DNA of 64,000 nt from Paralichthys olivaceus (Eukaryota > Chordata > Actinopteri > Pleuronectiformes > Paralichthyidae): NCBI RefSeq assembly GCF_024713975.1, contig NC_091106.1, forward strand, positions 8,535,001 to 8,599,000, given 5' to 3'. Position 1 is the stretch's first letter; each line of letters starts with the position of its first letter. This document shows positions 12,571 through 41,788 of the stretch, piece by piece. Below the pieces are notes generated by a model that saw only the letters and a program-made list of their open reading frames with translations, ran no database searches and had not been told where the DNA came from. Position numbers and translations under genes: made by a program.

Positions 12571-12719
12571 TCTGCCCTTAACCCTCAGCAAGAGTGGGGA
12601 ACAACTTCCAAAAACAAACAGTAACAAATACAATTAAAATACGTACAAACAATAACAGTGGAGCAAAGCTGAAGCGGACAATGACACCACAGAGAAGAGA
12701 GAACAGAGGCCACAGAGGA

Positions 12720-13097
12720 TTAAACCACTCCTTCCTCTGGGTCCATGAGTGTGGTCCTACTGGAGAACACGTCGGCCAACATGTGCTTGGGGATCTCTGA
12801 GCCGCGGACTCGCAGGGCATAGCAAGCGTCCTCCACCTTTCCCAGGCTCTGTCGCAGCGTGTGCAGCTTCTTGGACACCTCATAAGGGCCTGTGTTCCCA
12901 ATGTAGGAGAAGCCGTCGTGGATCTGCCGCAGGAACTGGCTAAGCTGGAAGGGCGTTTCAATGTCACCATTGCCCACGCTGCTTATGCACATGCGCATCA
13001 GCTCTCCGGTCAGGTCGGCCACTCCGAGCAGGTAGTCTGAGGGCGTCACGTGGAAGGTCAGGACCTGAGCTCCGGGCTGCAGAGTTTCAGCTCCACC
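12720..13097 (-). CDS. tsnax: tsnax coding exon 6 (terminal)
   Basis: It follows the acceptor TTTTTGGCAG and encodes from [12 protein letters not shown] to the end DPEEGVV, with a TAA stop at 12722-12720. It carries the most conserved C-terminal translin-fold helices. Confidence 0.97.
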   Translation of the reverse strand, partial: GGAETLQPGAQVLTFHVTPSDYLLGVADLTGELMRMCISSVGNGDIETPFQLSQFLRQIHDGFSYIGNTGPYEVSKKLHTLRQSLGKVEDACYALRVRGSEIPKHMLADVFSSRTTLMDPEEGVV

Positions 13098-16000
13098 CTG
13101 CCAAAAACACATGTTGAGTAATATTAATAATAATAATTAAAACAACACACTGAAATCCCAGGAGGTTGAACACACATGAGTGATGATGAATCAATGTTTA
13201 TAAGATGAGACGTTTACGATGTCCAGATGAATTTCTACAGAAAAGCCCAGAGCCACAAATAAGATTTTCTTCAAGAATGACGATGCTTTCCCACAATGTT
13301 GTCTGCATCAACAGGTGCCCGAAAATAACAGGCAGAGTGGATAAAATGACATAATGACACATAGCACAACACAGTGTTGTCTTTGTGTGCCATCCCCACT
13401 GCTTTAAAAGGAAATATTGCAAAATGAACTATACATTATTTACAATGATATTCATTAAGAAATAGTTTGACAGTTTGGGAAATAAACGTCACTGTTTTCA
13501 TACTGATAAAAAGATGAAACGATCTGCACCACTCTCATGTCTGTTTACTAAATATAACAGATTTTAACAAAGCCAGGCTTTATGCTCAGCTGAGATAATA
13601 CGTGCCTGCTGGCTGTCGCCTCATATTTTGTGAACAGACATGACAGTGGTTTGATCAAACTCAGGGGGAAAAAAGCAAACACGTACAATTCATTCAAACC
13701 TCATTTAATTTCCACCTATAAGGAATTAAACTGAAGAAAAGGAAACAAAACAAAACAAAGCGCAGGCAGTTTAACTACGGAGTCAGTTTAACTACTGACC
13801 TTCTCTGCTCTCATGAACACCAGTCTGGCGTTGATCTCCTCCAGGCTGATGAGGCTGCGATGACGGATGTAGTGCAGGAAAGAGACGGCCTCCACATACT
13901 CCTGGATCCCTAATGCATGAGATCACATTAGAACGGATCAACCACAGAACATTGGCTGCAGAATCTAAACAGGATGGAGCGTGCTCTTATTTTACCCATT
14001 TACTCGAGCTAGTGATTCACAAAAAAAACCACGCTATGTATCAAGTGAGCTCAGCCTGTTGAGTGTGTATAAACACTACATGTATCTGCACAGTTTAGAC
14101 CTCAGATTAATGACCCGTATAAAACATGTTTCCTGTGGAGGTCTTTTGACTGAACAACAGTGGCCTTTTTTTTGTGGTAGGCTGGGATGACCCCCGCATT
14201 TGTTGTCTGGCCCTGTGTCAACAACAATCAAATAATCACAGGACGGAAGACTTTGTGTCTGAAGTTTACTTTTGGAGCGGCAATTGAACTTGAAAGGAGC
14301 TCCTATCTCCCTGCAGCGAAGCACAGGGAGCTACATAGAGCCGCGAGGAGGATCTGCTTCTGTCGGAGTGACTTTCACCGCCCCCGGGGAGGTTTTTAAA
14401 AGCATTTGCACGAGTACAGAGGCCAAAGCCACATATACTTTGTTTACCATGTCCATCCATTGTCTTCTAATTTAAAGGCTTTGTTTCACATGAAAGATTT
14501 CTGTTATCGTAACTCACTTGCCTAGATATGTGTTTATATTCTTTCCAGTTAATTTCTGAACTGACTCCGACTTTACATTTGAGCTTTGACCTGGGAATAT
14601 TTGAACTAAATATCTACTGCTAAAAAAATAGTAAATTAGGCTGTCAAGCAGAGGATTTAATTACATTTTACTTTAATGCATCAACTATTTCTCTTGGTCG
14701 ACAATTATATTTTTTATTTCTACTGTTGGTTATACAGAGAAAAATGAATAAAGGATAAAGTTGCCGAACAGACGACAGAGTCCTGTCTTAAATAATTGAA
14801 AGAGTAGTTATACATGTGTAAATGCTTTTAGATGATGTAATAAATTAGTTAATCTACCACTAACCATGTTTTTGATGCATAAGAGACCAAATAATCATAT
14901 TTTTGTTCTAGGAGGTTATGATACCAGAAGAATAAGATGATTGGACCCATTAGAGACTGCACGTACTTCTGTGCACCAATTAGATCTCTAAGTATCACTG
15001 ATAATTAATACTTAAAAAAAAAAAAGTATAGATTGATTTTGAAGATACTGGATTAGAATGGTAACAGTCCTCTAAAATACGCAGTTTTATCTCCCTTGTT
15101 ACAATCGTCTTGTTTTCCTCAACTGTGCCAACGTTCAAGCACCAGTAAGAACCACTGACTGTAAATGAAGATGGACGATATGACAAGAAGTGAAGTCAAA
15201 GTGTCTCGATCGCTCCCTAGTGGCTGGTTGCAGTATAGGTCATGAATCCTGCCTCCTCAATGTTAGTGTATGGGGCAAGGACTAAAACAAAAAGCGAGAT
15301 AATTCTTTTTTGGCTTCACTTTTGGATAGTGAGAGGAAATGGAAATACATTGTCTTTATATATAAGAGTTGTTTTTTTAAATCATATCATACGAAAGAAT
15401 TTAAATACAAGTCACGTATTTTACACCCTGACCGCAGCCTTGATTTAGACACAAAAACTGCCAAAAACATCTAAACATTGACAGTGGCTCTGCAGCTGTG
15501 ACACATGCTTCCAGAGAAAACAATACAATCTGAGGAGGACAGGATATGGAATAAAAAGGTTGCACAGGCTATGAGACGAGCAGGTGGAGTTCAGTTCCTG
15601 AGTTTGCTGCCAGGAGCCATTTGCGTTATTTACTCAGAAGTACCGGTAACCTTTGGACACAGACACTCACAAAAAAAGTTGCTGTCTAAATAATGACTCA
15701 GGGGAAACCAGCTGTGAGGTTTTACTGGAACAGCAGTTGGGGAATTTGGAGATTGTGACTTGGCCAACTTAAAAAACAGGTATTTGTGTGTTGAGAATGC
15801 TGAATTTAGTGTCCTAATGACTGTTGGCAGATGATCTGAAGATTAACTGAGCTTCATGTTTGACCACAGATCGGTTCACTGAGTTGCAGGTGAACCCTGT
15901 GAAAAGCCCCAGCAGTGCACCAGTACACCAGGGTCAAGCTCAAGCCCTGCACTGCCCTGTTATCAGTGGAAATTACACTCAGATTCAGCCCACAATATCT

Positions 16001-19000
16001 TTAATGGTTCTTATATAAAGAAGGCAGACCCATTACACATGCCTGGACACTCCTCGTCCAGCCAACATTATCTGGAGAGCCCGTGTAGCGAGCCCAGTCT
16101 CAATCTAATAAAGACGATAAAAATGGGGAAAAAAAGAACGGTCTAATTGGTGGGAACTGCCACTAGTCACGTCGCGTAGGATGCAGCAGTGATTCCTGAG
16201 TGACCACAATCTAAAAATGACTTCCCCAGCTGCTAGATAACAGCTAACGCTTGCCTCCAGTGATGTTTCTCTCTGAAACCCTGCAGACGTTTTGGCTACG
16301 CTAACAACAACTAATTTTGAGTTAATGGGAAAAACAAACTTTATCAGAGGGTGTGTCTATCATAACCAGGCCTGCATCAAGGTCACGCTCTCACACTATC
16401 AGTGACTATGATTAATCTACAGCACGAAATTGTGGCTGATAAGAGCAGAGCAAAGAGAATTCCTCCTGAAAGTTGCTGTGCAACTAACTTTAACTTGTTA
16501 TCACACTAATACAACTCAAGTGTGTAAAAATATACTGAATTAGCCTGAGTGGTAGTTTTGAATAGTTAATCCAAACACAGTAATCAGTTTAATTACATAT
16601 TTATTATACAAGTTTATTTGAAATTATTATATATTATATGTATTATATGTGTGTTAAATTATATTTCTTGATTAAAAACACAAATATATAGATGCTTGTT
16701 GTTATTCCACAAAATGTATTAGTTACCTGCACCGAGAAGGTTTTGTCACCTCTGTGCATTTCACCCCCCATTGTTTGTCAGCAGGATTACACAAAAAAAT
16801 ACTTTCCATGAAACTTGGTGGAAGGATGGGATCATGGGCCAAGACAGAACTCACTGAATTGTATCACCCATCTGGGCAAAAGGCAGATCCAGAATTTTTT
16901 TTACCACTTTCTTTAACACTGTGATTCGCAGTAGCAAAATCAAGTGGTCATACTCCTAAGACAGGCTGCATAATATCCCCTCTTTGTATTTCTCAGCCTG
17001 GAAACAAAAGTCGGAGTGATGAAAGTTTAATTTGATTTGTTTGAAGTTAAAAATGTATTTTCACAAAGACGATTCTCTCCCCCAACACTTTTTACAGTAA
17101 CACTGTGTAAAAAAGAGATTCTGCACTTTCAATGTACACATGGGCATGTCTGCATTTTTACACATTAATAAAAACAGCCCAGTAATGCCAAACATCACAG
17201 GGAGAGCAGAAGTGGAAGTCACAGTTTTTTGAGTCTGGAGTTGTTCATATATTCAATTTGTTTGAGTGATGCTTCTCAGCTCTAAAAAGACAACTGTGTG
17301 GATTTAGCTATAGTAGTTAATTTGTCTTCTTCCTTGTTCTTAGTGCCTTACAAGAAGAGGGAGTGATTCTAGAACAATTACAGCACAAACAACACCTACA
17401 ACTAACTAGCTACAACTCTAGCTGACCTGAAATGTAAAATGGCAGAATCCGGAGGGCACTTGTGTCTTAGTACGCTACACAAGTGAAGATGTGTAACTCC
17501 GGGGGGAAAAAAATGTGAACTCTGTCCAAGTAAAATATTTTTATACCAAGTAAAATGTAGTAACATCTCTGGAATTGCATATGTTTCATCATTATCAATG
17601 TAGCTCTGTTTGAGAGGTGGAGTAGCAGGCAGATGCAGAGGACAAGGTAGTATCAGGCAATACTGCAATATAATAATATAATAATATACTAATAGTAATG
17701 AAACAATCACACATGTTTGTGGGTTGTTTGCTTTTTTAAACAATATAGGAGTTATGTGAAAACTCACCTGGAGTGAAGGCTCTGTGAAACTGATAGATGT
17801 CCTCTCCCCTCAGCTCTTCAGCAATTTGACCTATTTTCTGTCTGACTCCATCCAGTTTTACTTCTGCTTCTTTCAGAACATCCTCAGCATCTGGGACACT
17901 TGCAAAAATGGAAAACCAGAGCATAACATTTTGAATTGGTTCTTCAGTGAGATTTTTGGAACTGGTTGAGTATCTCTGCATTTATGTTTTCCTCATAGAA
18001 TTAATGATTCATGTAATTTTAAATTAATTATACAACATCCATTCTACAAATACCATCTATGGTCTGATGTTGATTAACCCAAATCTAAAAAATCCAAAAT
18101 GGTAACGATTATATCAACATGTTAGCGGAATTATTGTAAAAAGCAACAGCTCTCTGTTCCCAGAAAAACAAAACAATTAAAGTACATACCTGGTCACTCT
18201 ATGCAGAAGAAAAATCGTCCTCTTGCTGTCAATGGTAACATCTCGGGAGATCTTAACAAGGCGCTCATATTTGTCATGTTTGGTGTCAAGCTCCTGCTGA
18301 AAGACTTTAAAACAGAATCAAGGTTTAGCTTTAAGAACTTATAATCAAAACACTAGGAAACAAAACGAAATGTGGATGAAAAATGTAAACCAAGTGCTGA
18401 GGATCCATTTACCTTTGAAAGCAGCAATGACAGGTGAGGATGGGTTGGCATTTGTGTCGCGGTCCGACGCTGAATCAGCATTTTTCCGTGGACATGCTTC
18501 ACCTGACATGAGAAACAGAAGGTCAGGAAATGATGCAGTTTGCACTTAATACGTTTCTGTCACACTTATACTGACTGGAGGGGGGGCTTTTTAGAGAACT
18601 TTATCTTTATCTTTTTATCTTGGTATAAAAAACCAAGGATACCACAAACACTGTCCAAGTCCGCTACTACAAAAACAATGGAAAGCCTTTTCTTAATTCA
18701 TATGTAGGTGCTATCAAGGTAATGCCACAGAGAGTGCAGTTAAACACATTGTGTTGTTGATTGCAACTGCAAAGTAATAAATGAAAGATACACAAATCTT
18801 GGAAATCAGAGGTAGATACTCATTCACTTGGAACTTGTGTGCATACGAGTGCATGTGCCTGTGTTCTAGTCTAAAGTTATGTGTTATGATGTAAGTGTTA
18901 ATGGAGTGCTGTCAAATGTAAAGCTCTTGTAGACGCCAGATCAGTATTTTATATGTTGGTTTCTTAATTGCTTTTTAGTCTGATTTCAAATTGCCTCCAT

Positions 19001-19339
19001 TTGGGTTGTGGGCTGGTCAAAGAAATCAGTGAGCTCAATGCTAAGCTTGAACTTTGAGTATAGCTGAGGGAGAACGAACCACCAGTTCTAACTCAAACAT
19101 GAATAAACTTGAATCACAAAATCACTTTGGCAAACATCTGTGTGACGGTTCAAACATCGGTATACAGATCGTGTCTCACTACAGTACAGCCACAGTAGCT
19201 AGCACACAGCATGCTAGTTTGATCATCTGTGTTGTTGTTAGCTAAGCTGGTGAGTTAGCCCAACGCTGATGGTGACAACAATGAACCTCGTATGAGTAGT
19301 TCAGAACAGAAAGCTGGACTCACCTTCTCGTTTATTCAT
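12720..19339 (-). CDS. tsnax: tsnax, translin-associated factor X, complete, six coding exons
   Basis: TSNAX pairs with translin to form C3PO, an RNA-processing nuclease that acts in RNA silencing and tRNA maturation (family knowledge). Minus-strand coding exons are 19324-19339, 18413-18502, 18190-18304, 17768-17898, 13800-13909 and 12720-13097. All splice sites are GT-AG and the total is 840 nt (279 aa plus stop), against about 290 aa in human. Diagnostic stretches in order are [66 protein letters not shown] (about residues 175-191), [17 protein letters not shown] and [15 protein letters not shown]. The N-terminus is short and unconserved. Asp182 and Glu186 in GVADLTGE lie in the region that carries the acidic nuclease residues of the family. 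It is divergent from egln1 and upstream of disc1 on the same strand, as in human. Confidence 0.97.
13800..13909 (-). CDS. tsnax: tsnax coding exon 5
   Basis: This is a 110-bp exon from the acceptor GCATTAG to the donor AAG|GTCAGT. It encodes [19 protein letters not shown] and [17 protein letters not shown]. Confidence 0.96.
15157..15340 (+). mobile_element. Interspersed repeat family A, copy 3 (fragment)
   Basis: It shares GACTGTAAATGAAGATGGACGA, CTCCCTAGTGGCTGG, CAGTATAGGTCATGAATCC and CTCAATGTTAGTGTATGGG with the copies at 3908, 5755 and 34891. It has no right end. Confidence 0.65.
16720..16905 (+). mobile_element. Interspersed repeat family D, copy 1 (fragment)
   Basis: The wording GTTTGTCAGCAGGATTACAC, GAAACTTGGTGGAAGGATGG and ATGGGCCAAGACAGAACTCA matches a repeat style I associate with teleost genomes. 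Related pieces occur at 30400-30660 and 37725-38060 in this window. Confidence 0.55.
17768..17898 (-). CDS. tsnax: tsnax coding exon 4
   Basis: This is a 131-bp exon from the acceptor TTTTGCAAG to the donor CCAG|GTGAGT. It encodes [20 protein letters not shown] through [12 protein letters not shown]. Confidence 0.96.
18190..18304 (-). CDS. tsnax: tsnax coding exon 3
   Basis: The acceptor is TTTTAAAG|TC, chosen over the CAG seven bases downstream because only the former gives the phase needed for [10 protein letters not shown]. The exon encodes the conserved [19 protein letters not shown] and IFLLHRVT. The donor is CCAG|GTATGT. Confidence 0.95.
18413..18502 (-). CDS. tsnax: tsnax coding exon 2
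   Basis: This is a 90-bp exon after ATGTCAG. It encodes the variable N-terminal [19 protein letters not shown] followed by SSPVIAAFK, with donor AAAG|GTAAAT. Only SSPVIAAFK resembles the human protein (SSPVMLAFK). Confidence 0.92.
19324..19339 (-). CDS. tsnax: tsnax coding exon 1
   Basis: A short initiating exon, ATG AAT AAA CGA GAA G|GTGAGT (MNKRE). Its phase 1 end joins exon 2 as Gly. Human TSNAX also starts with a few residues (MSNKEG) in a tiny first coding exon. Confidence 0.9.
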
Positions 19340-19604
19340 GTCTTCAGAGACAGTTTATCCTCTCAGTAAAAGTCACTTCGTAAAGCTCGGTTAGCTTGTA
19401 TCTGTTTTGATAGCCACTGGCGTCTGTTAGCACGAGCTCCTCACACAGAGATTATTCAGGTCACAAAAATAAACAGCTCCGCTTTCTTGGAAAACTCAAC
19501 ATCACTGGGAGATAAAGAAAATACTACGAGACGAGATCAGAAACGTGTTTTACTAGCAGACGCTCGTGTGGATCTCAGTGTTAGCGGCGCTGTTTACACG
19601 CGTA

Positions 19605-19642
19605 ACAGGAAGTGGAGCACGGTGCATGCTGGGGGATGCAGT
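19605..19642 (-). promoter_or_regulatory. tsnax promoter elements: ETS-like and ZNF143-like sites
   Basis: ACAGGAAGTG at 19605-19614 fits an ETS core. GTGCATGCTGGGGGATGCAG at 19622-19641 resembles the ZNF143/THAP11 composite site (reverse form GCATGCTGGGAATTGTAGT), with several mismatches in its right half. Both lie about 270-300 bp upstream of the tsnax ATG, a typical place for this TATA-less promoter class. The function is inferred. Confidence 0.45.
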
Positions 19643-21720
19643 AACACTGCAGAACGTGTTGTTTGTTTTTATCACAACATTTCCCCACAACTTGCTCAAA
19701 TCACACGTGCTCTTTCTGGGTTTTTTCTGATTTGATAAAAAAAAAAAACGGACACAATTAATTTCAACAACAGTTTATTATATTGTTTGAATTGTAACTA
19801 ATTATATTTTGTGTTTGTATTTGTTGTTATTCCACTAAACATTCAGTGCCATGCATGGCTTATGTTTGCAGAAGCTAATTATAAACATGCTCCTGAGTTC
19901 ATGCAGTGTAAGGAGAGTTCCGTTCTTTGCAGCCAAAACACTTCTTTCTGTTTCCCAGATCGAGCAAACTGGTGATCTGCAGCCTGCCGCCACTGCCCAG
20001 TGTCATTTGTTGCTATTAAAGTATGTTTCATCCAACCTTTCTCGATCAGATTACTCGCTTCTCTCCAGTAACCCCTCCTCCAGGGACTCCTGCAGACTGT
20101 GTACGTGCCACATGACTGGTGCCAACTTGAGCTTGTGTTTCGCCTCTGCACAGCAGCCTCCGTGACATCTACACTTCACCCAATGCTGTGATCAGTGACA
20201 CGTCCCAGCAGCACATGGGGACATGTTTGTCTGAGTAGAAGTTGTTTTAGTTTAGAGTTTTATGATGCGTAAAACCCAATCAAAACGTGCCACAGTTATT
20301 TATGTTGTGTGCAGTCACACGCTCCACAAAACGACACACAAGGCATAAATCGGTCAGTATTAATAACAGCAAAGTGTGTATTGTTAAATATTATCTTGTT
20401 GTGCGGAAGGAATTTCACATATGCGAGTCTGGAATGAGGACAAAACACGTTGACTTTAACTGGTGATGCCTTCAAGTGCTCCCTTCAAGCTCCTACATTG
20501 AAGCGTCCAGTGGCTCTGTATCGAGAACAATAATGGGAACATACTGTTGTTGAACTAATGCAGATGTATTCACGGTGCAGGAAAAGAAAGATGCACCCTA
20601 CATGCAAGAGATGCTCTAAACCAAAACTGTGGCGATACAGTGTTTTGTCACTGTGCACAACCATGTTGGTAAGGAATTTGGAGGTCAATGCATAAACTCA
20701 TCAATGTGGCAGTACGTTTTGTCACAAGTAGCTTTGCTGAATAAGTTATTCAACTTCTGATTCCCCAAATGCAGTGGTTGATCAAGTATTCACTTCCTTT
20801 GCTTATTAAGTAATATAAAAAAGTCATTAAAGTACCATATTCTCAAATTATTGCATTACAAAGTCCTGCATTCAAATATTAAATTGCATATTTAAAGAAA
20901 AGGCATAACAAATAATGCAGTGGTCATGACAAACACATTGTTTAATGACTTAAAAATGTTATTTTATATCATTACAAAAATATGGTTGCATTTTTTGTTT
21001 AATGATTGAGCACAAAACAAGTGAAGGACAAGACAAGGAGTGCTCTTTCGAACATGAGATAAGTTGTTAATCTAGTTTAACTCCTCTTACTGAATATTTA
21101 TGTGATTTTAAACCCAAGGGCATAAGAATAATAAATGGTCAAGAATAAGTTCAGTGCAGTGAGATGAAGTCTCACCGCCAGAACTTCTACAAAGCTGTTA
21201 CTGTAAAGAAGTATATGATAAGATAAGCCTTTATTAGTCCCACAGTGGGGATATTAAAGTGCAGTATGTGCTAATGGGGACATTAACAATGCACATATTT
21301 TAAATATAAGGGGAATGAAAGATAAAAGTAACTGAGGCAGAATATTAAAGCTAAATATGAATAAAAATTTCAATATGATAAACTGAAGCTATACAAAGTT
21401 CTGCATTAGACCAACATAGCCTTTAAGAATAATGGTGCAGCAGATGTAAGTGTATTAAAAAAACAGTGCGAGAGTAAAACTTAAAACACATTTAACACAC
21501 TTAAATAGAGATAAACATAGGTAGGAATGGTAACAGTCTGGCATCCTGGGGACATGATTAATCTACTTTACCTTCTAGCACTGGCTGGTCAGCGAACATG
21601 ATTACAGAGAATAATAACTGTGGCTGTATAGGGCCGAATGGTCCGGTTCATGATGACTCATATGTCTGTTTTATTGATCAACAGCGGGGCACGCTCCCCT
21701 GTTGCCCTGACATGACATTG
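19643..21720. other. Intergenic region between divergent tsnax and egln1
   Basis: AT-rich spacer. Apart from a LINE-tail-like piece at 21215-21300, I see no gene or strong repeat. Confidence 0.7.
21215..21300 (-). mobile_element. LINE 3'-tail-like fragment
   Basis: GATAAGATAAGCCTTTATTAGTCCC...GTGGGGATATTAAAG reads on the minus strand as a GGGACTAATAAAGGC end followed by a short simple tail. This is the style of teleost LINE 3' ends. Confidence 0.4.
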
Positions 21721-21732
21721 ATTCACACCCTC

Positions 21733-21738
21733 CACGTG
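21733..21738 (+). promoter_or_regulatory. Candidate hypoxia response element / E-box upstream of egln1
   Basis: CACGTG contains the HIF core RCGTG (ACGTG at 21734-21738), about 410 bp upstream of the egln1 ATG and at the edge of its CpG-rich promoter. EGLN1 is a known HIF target in vertebrates. A lone 6-bp match is weak evidence. Confidence 0.3.
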
Positions 21739-22144
21739 TTCAGGTGACATTTCACGGAACCTCGTTTGTTCCACGTTTAGCGAAGGCAGCGCGGGGTGGG
21801 GGCGGTGCTTGGTTCGTGACGTCAGGGCGGGCAGGCCCCCGGATAGGCTGCTCTCACACGGAGCGGCGCCATGCTCAGCGCTCTCAGTGACCAGTAGCCA
21901 GCAGAGATGCCTCCCGAGCACCGCGACCAAGACCCCAATGTTCGGCTCGGGGCTCCCGCTGTCGTGTCGCTTCACTGATTCCAAGATGACAGAGAGGTTA
22001 CTGGTGGTCAAATGGCGATGCTATGAGCGCTACTTCTCCCGTTTCGCTCGGCTCAGCGTGGCAGAGGCAGCGGGTCGATTCCAAAGTTGTCGGTTAGCAG
22101 GGCGCGTGTGAAGGATCGGACTTAAAGGCGCCGCGCACCCGGTC

Positions 22145-39783
<17,639 letters not shown>

Positions 39784-39953
39784 TGGGATCCTTGCGTTCC
39801 CCACAAACAACCATTAAGTGCTCTATCCTAAGAAAGTGGCCTGTAGAGAGCGTGTGTGTGTTTTACAAAGACTGCAGACTTTTTGCTTGAGTGGGCGGAA
39901 GATCTGTGCTTGTGGAGACGAAAAAACCAACACAGTGATTTCTGTTCATTTTC

Positions 39954-39959
39954 AATAAA
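39954..39959 (+). terminator. egln1 polyadenylation signal AATAAA
   Basis: A canonical hexamer 171 bp beyond the stop codon. It would give a very short 3' UTR; later signals could also be used. Confidence 0.55.
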
Positions 39960-41673
39960 CTTGGGCAACCCAGTAGACCTTGAATGTCATGACATTGTAC
40001 TGAAAGGGATCTTTTTGTCTTTTTCACCTCTGCGGTGGAGAACGCTTATGTTATATAGCTGACATTTTCAGAGCATCACTTCAAACTGGAGCTCGGAGAG
40101 AATCTACATCCTTTTTTGCATATATGTTTTTGCAGTTAATTCCTTAAAAGGTACAGTGTTCTGCATATGCTTAATGTGTTATGCTTTTCACATGGAATCA
40201 GCTTTTGCAAGATACTGTATGGCAAAATATGCTTGAGTTTGCAATAATACGAGGAATGATCTGAATTAAAAACACCCTTTTATTGACAGAACATCATTTG
40301 TCTTAGTTTGAGTTCATTCATTTGCCGCACAGAAGATGCAAACTGTGTCATTTGTCGTCCTCCTTATCCACATTTTTCAATAATCGCACATTGATCTGTG
40401 ACTTGTGGGTAAAGGACACGGTTGCCTGTAGCCTCACCTGCCCTCCTGTTTGCACTTTACACAGCTCCATGCTGCCATCTGCAGGAAACCAACTGTGGTG
40501 CACCTGTTGTCTGTAATTTTGTCACTCTATGGAGAAATACAATCAATTGAGAAAATGAGATACTTCACATTCAGAAAAACACATTTGTTAGACAACCAGT
40601 ATTATCTCACGAACACACATGTGTGATCATCATACTTACAATAATTAGCTGGACTATTGGATAATGACGAAACCATTTTAATAGTTTGATCAGAAGCTAA
40701 ATGACACTATCAACCATGAGGTTATTGCATAAACAGTTTCAAGTGATTTTCCAGACTTGTCATTTTCAGTCTTTGATTTAATATTTAAATTTAAAAAAAT
40801 GTTTTAAACGTATACAGACTTTTTCCTAGACAATCACTAAACACGCAGACACACAGTGAGAATCTTCCTGTTTAGTAACCAAACAACCGGCTCCTTGCTA
40901 AACTTTAAAGTATTAACTGCTGTGAATGTCCATAGCACATAATGTGATTAGTGCTCTTAGAATGAAAACAACTCATCAATAAAATGCGGAGACCTGAGAA
41001 ATAAATTCACCGTCTTTTTCTTAAAATGAATGTTCCTTGTCAGAAGGTTTGAGCTTCTTATGTCCAACTCTGAACCACAGTTAAAGCTATCGTTACGATT
41101 AATGCTTGTAGTTATAGTTAAAAATAGTGTGTGTGTACACAAAATATTTATATATATGTATGTATATACAGTATGTGTGTTGATGAGAATGTATGTGCGT
41201 GGAAAGTGAAATCTGTTGATTAATTCTTAAACATGAACAATGTTTATCATTATTTCTGGAGAAATGTTAACAGTAAAGTACATTTTCACATTTAAATGTT
41301 TTTAATATGAATTACATGAATATCTTCTCTATATAAACAATCTGTATGAAAAAAAACATGTTCATAGACATAAAATAGTAATACACTTCATATTACAAAG
41401 GCCAGGAAATATATTAAGCAGTATTCAATACAAACTATACAATGTAAAATGTTAAAGAGCAGTCAGAATTAGATCAGACTTTGTATAAGGAGTGTGCAAA
41501 ATTAACGCCCCATCAGTGGACCTTCATATAAGTCTGTTAGTTCTTCTCTAGACAAAATAAAAAACTGAAAGTATGAAGTCGAGGGCAAAGTCCAGCCCCA
41601 TGTGCCTCGGTCATTAAGATTGTGCAAAAATATACAAAAAGAAAGAAAGGTCAGGAGTCGCTGTGAACTCCAG
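39960..41673. other. Intergenic region between convergent egln1 and gpr137b 3' ends
   Basis: It includes the gpr137b 3' UTR. Candidate minus-strand poly(A) signals are ATTAAA at 41306-41301 and AATAAA at 40284-40279. No gene is seen. Confidence 0.6.
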
Positions 41674-41788
41674 TCAGTAATGGCTGAGCTCCTCTGGAGG
41701 TGGAGGGAGGTGGTAACTTTCATCTCCTCCGATGTAGGCGCTGATGCTGCTGCTTTGGCTCCCCCACTCGTAACTGTCCGCAGCCAGG
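41674..41788 (-). CDS. gpr137b: gpr137b coding exon 7 (terminal)
   Basis: It follows TTGTTCAG and encodes [20 protein letters not shown] and ends [10 protein letters not shown], with TGA at 41676-41674. The tail is conserved in character but not in sequence with human. Confidence 0.88.

Larger units (their letters stand above)
13910..17767 (-). other. tsnax intron 4
   Basis: A 3.9-kb intron. It carries a family A repeat (15157-15340) and a fragment of family D (16720-16905). I see no other gene in it. Confidence 0.8.
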
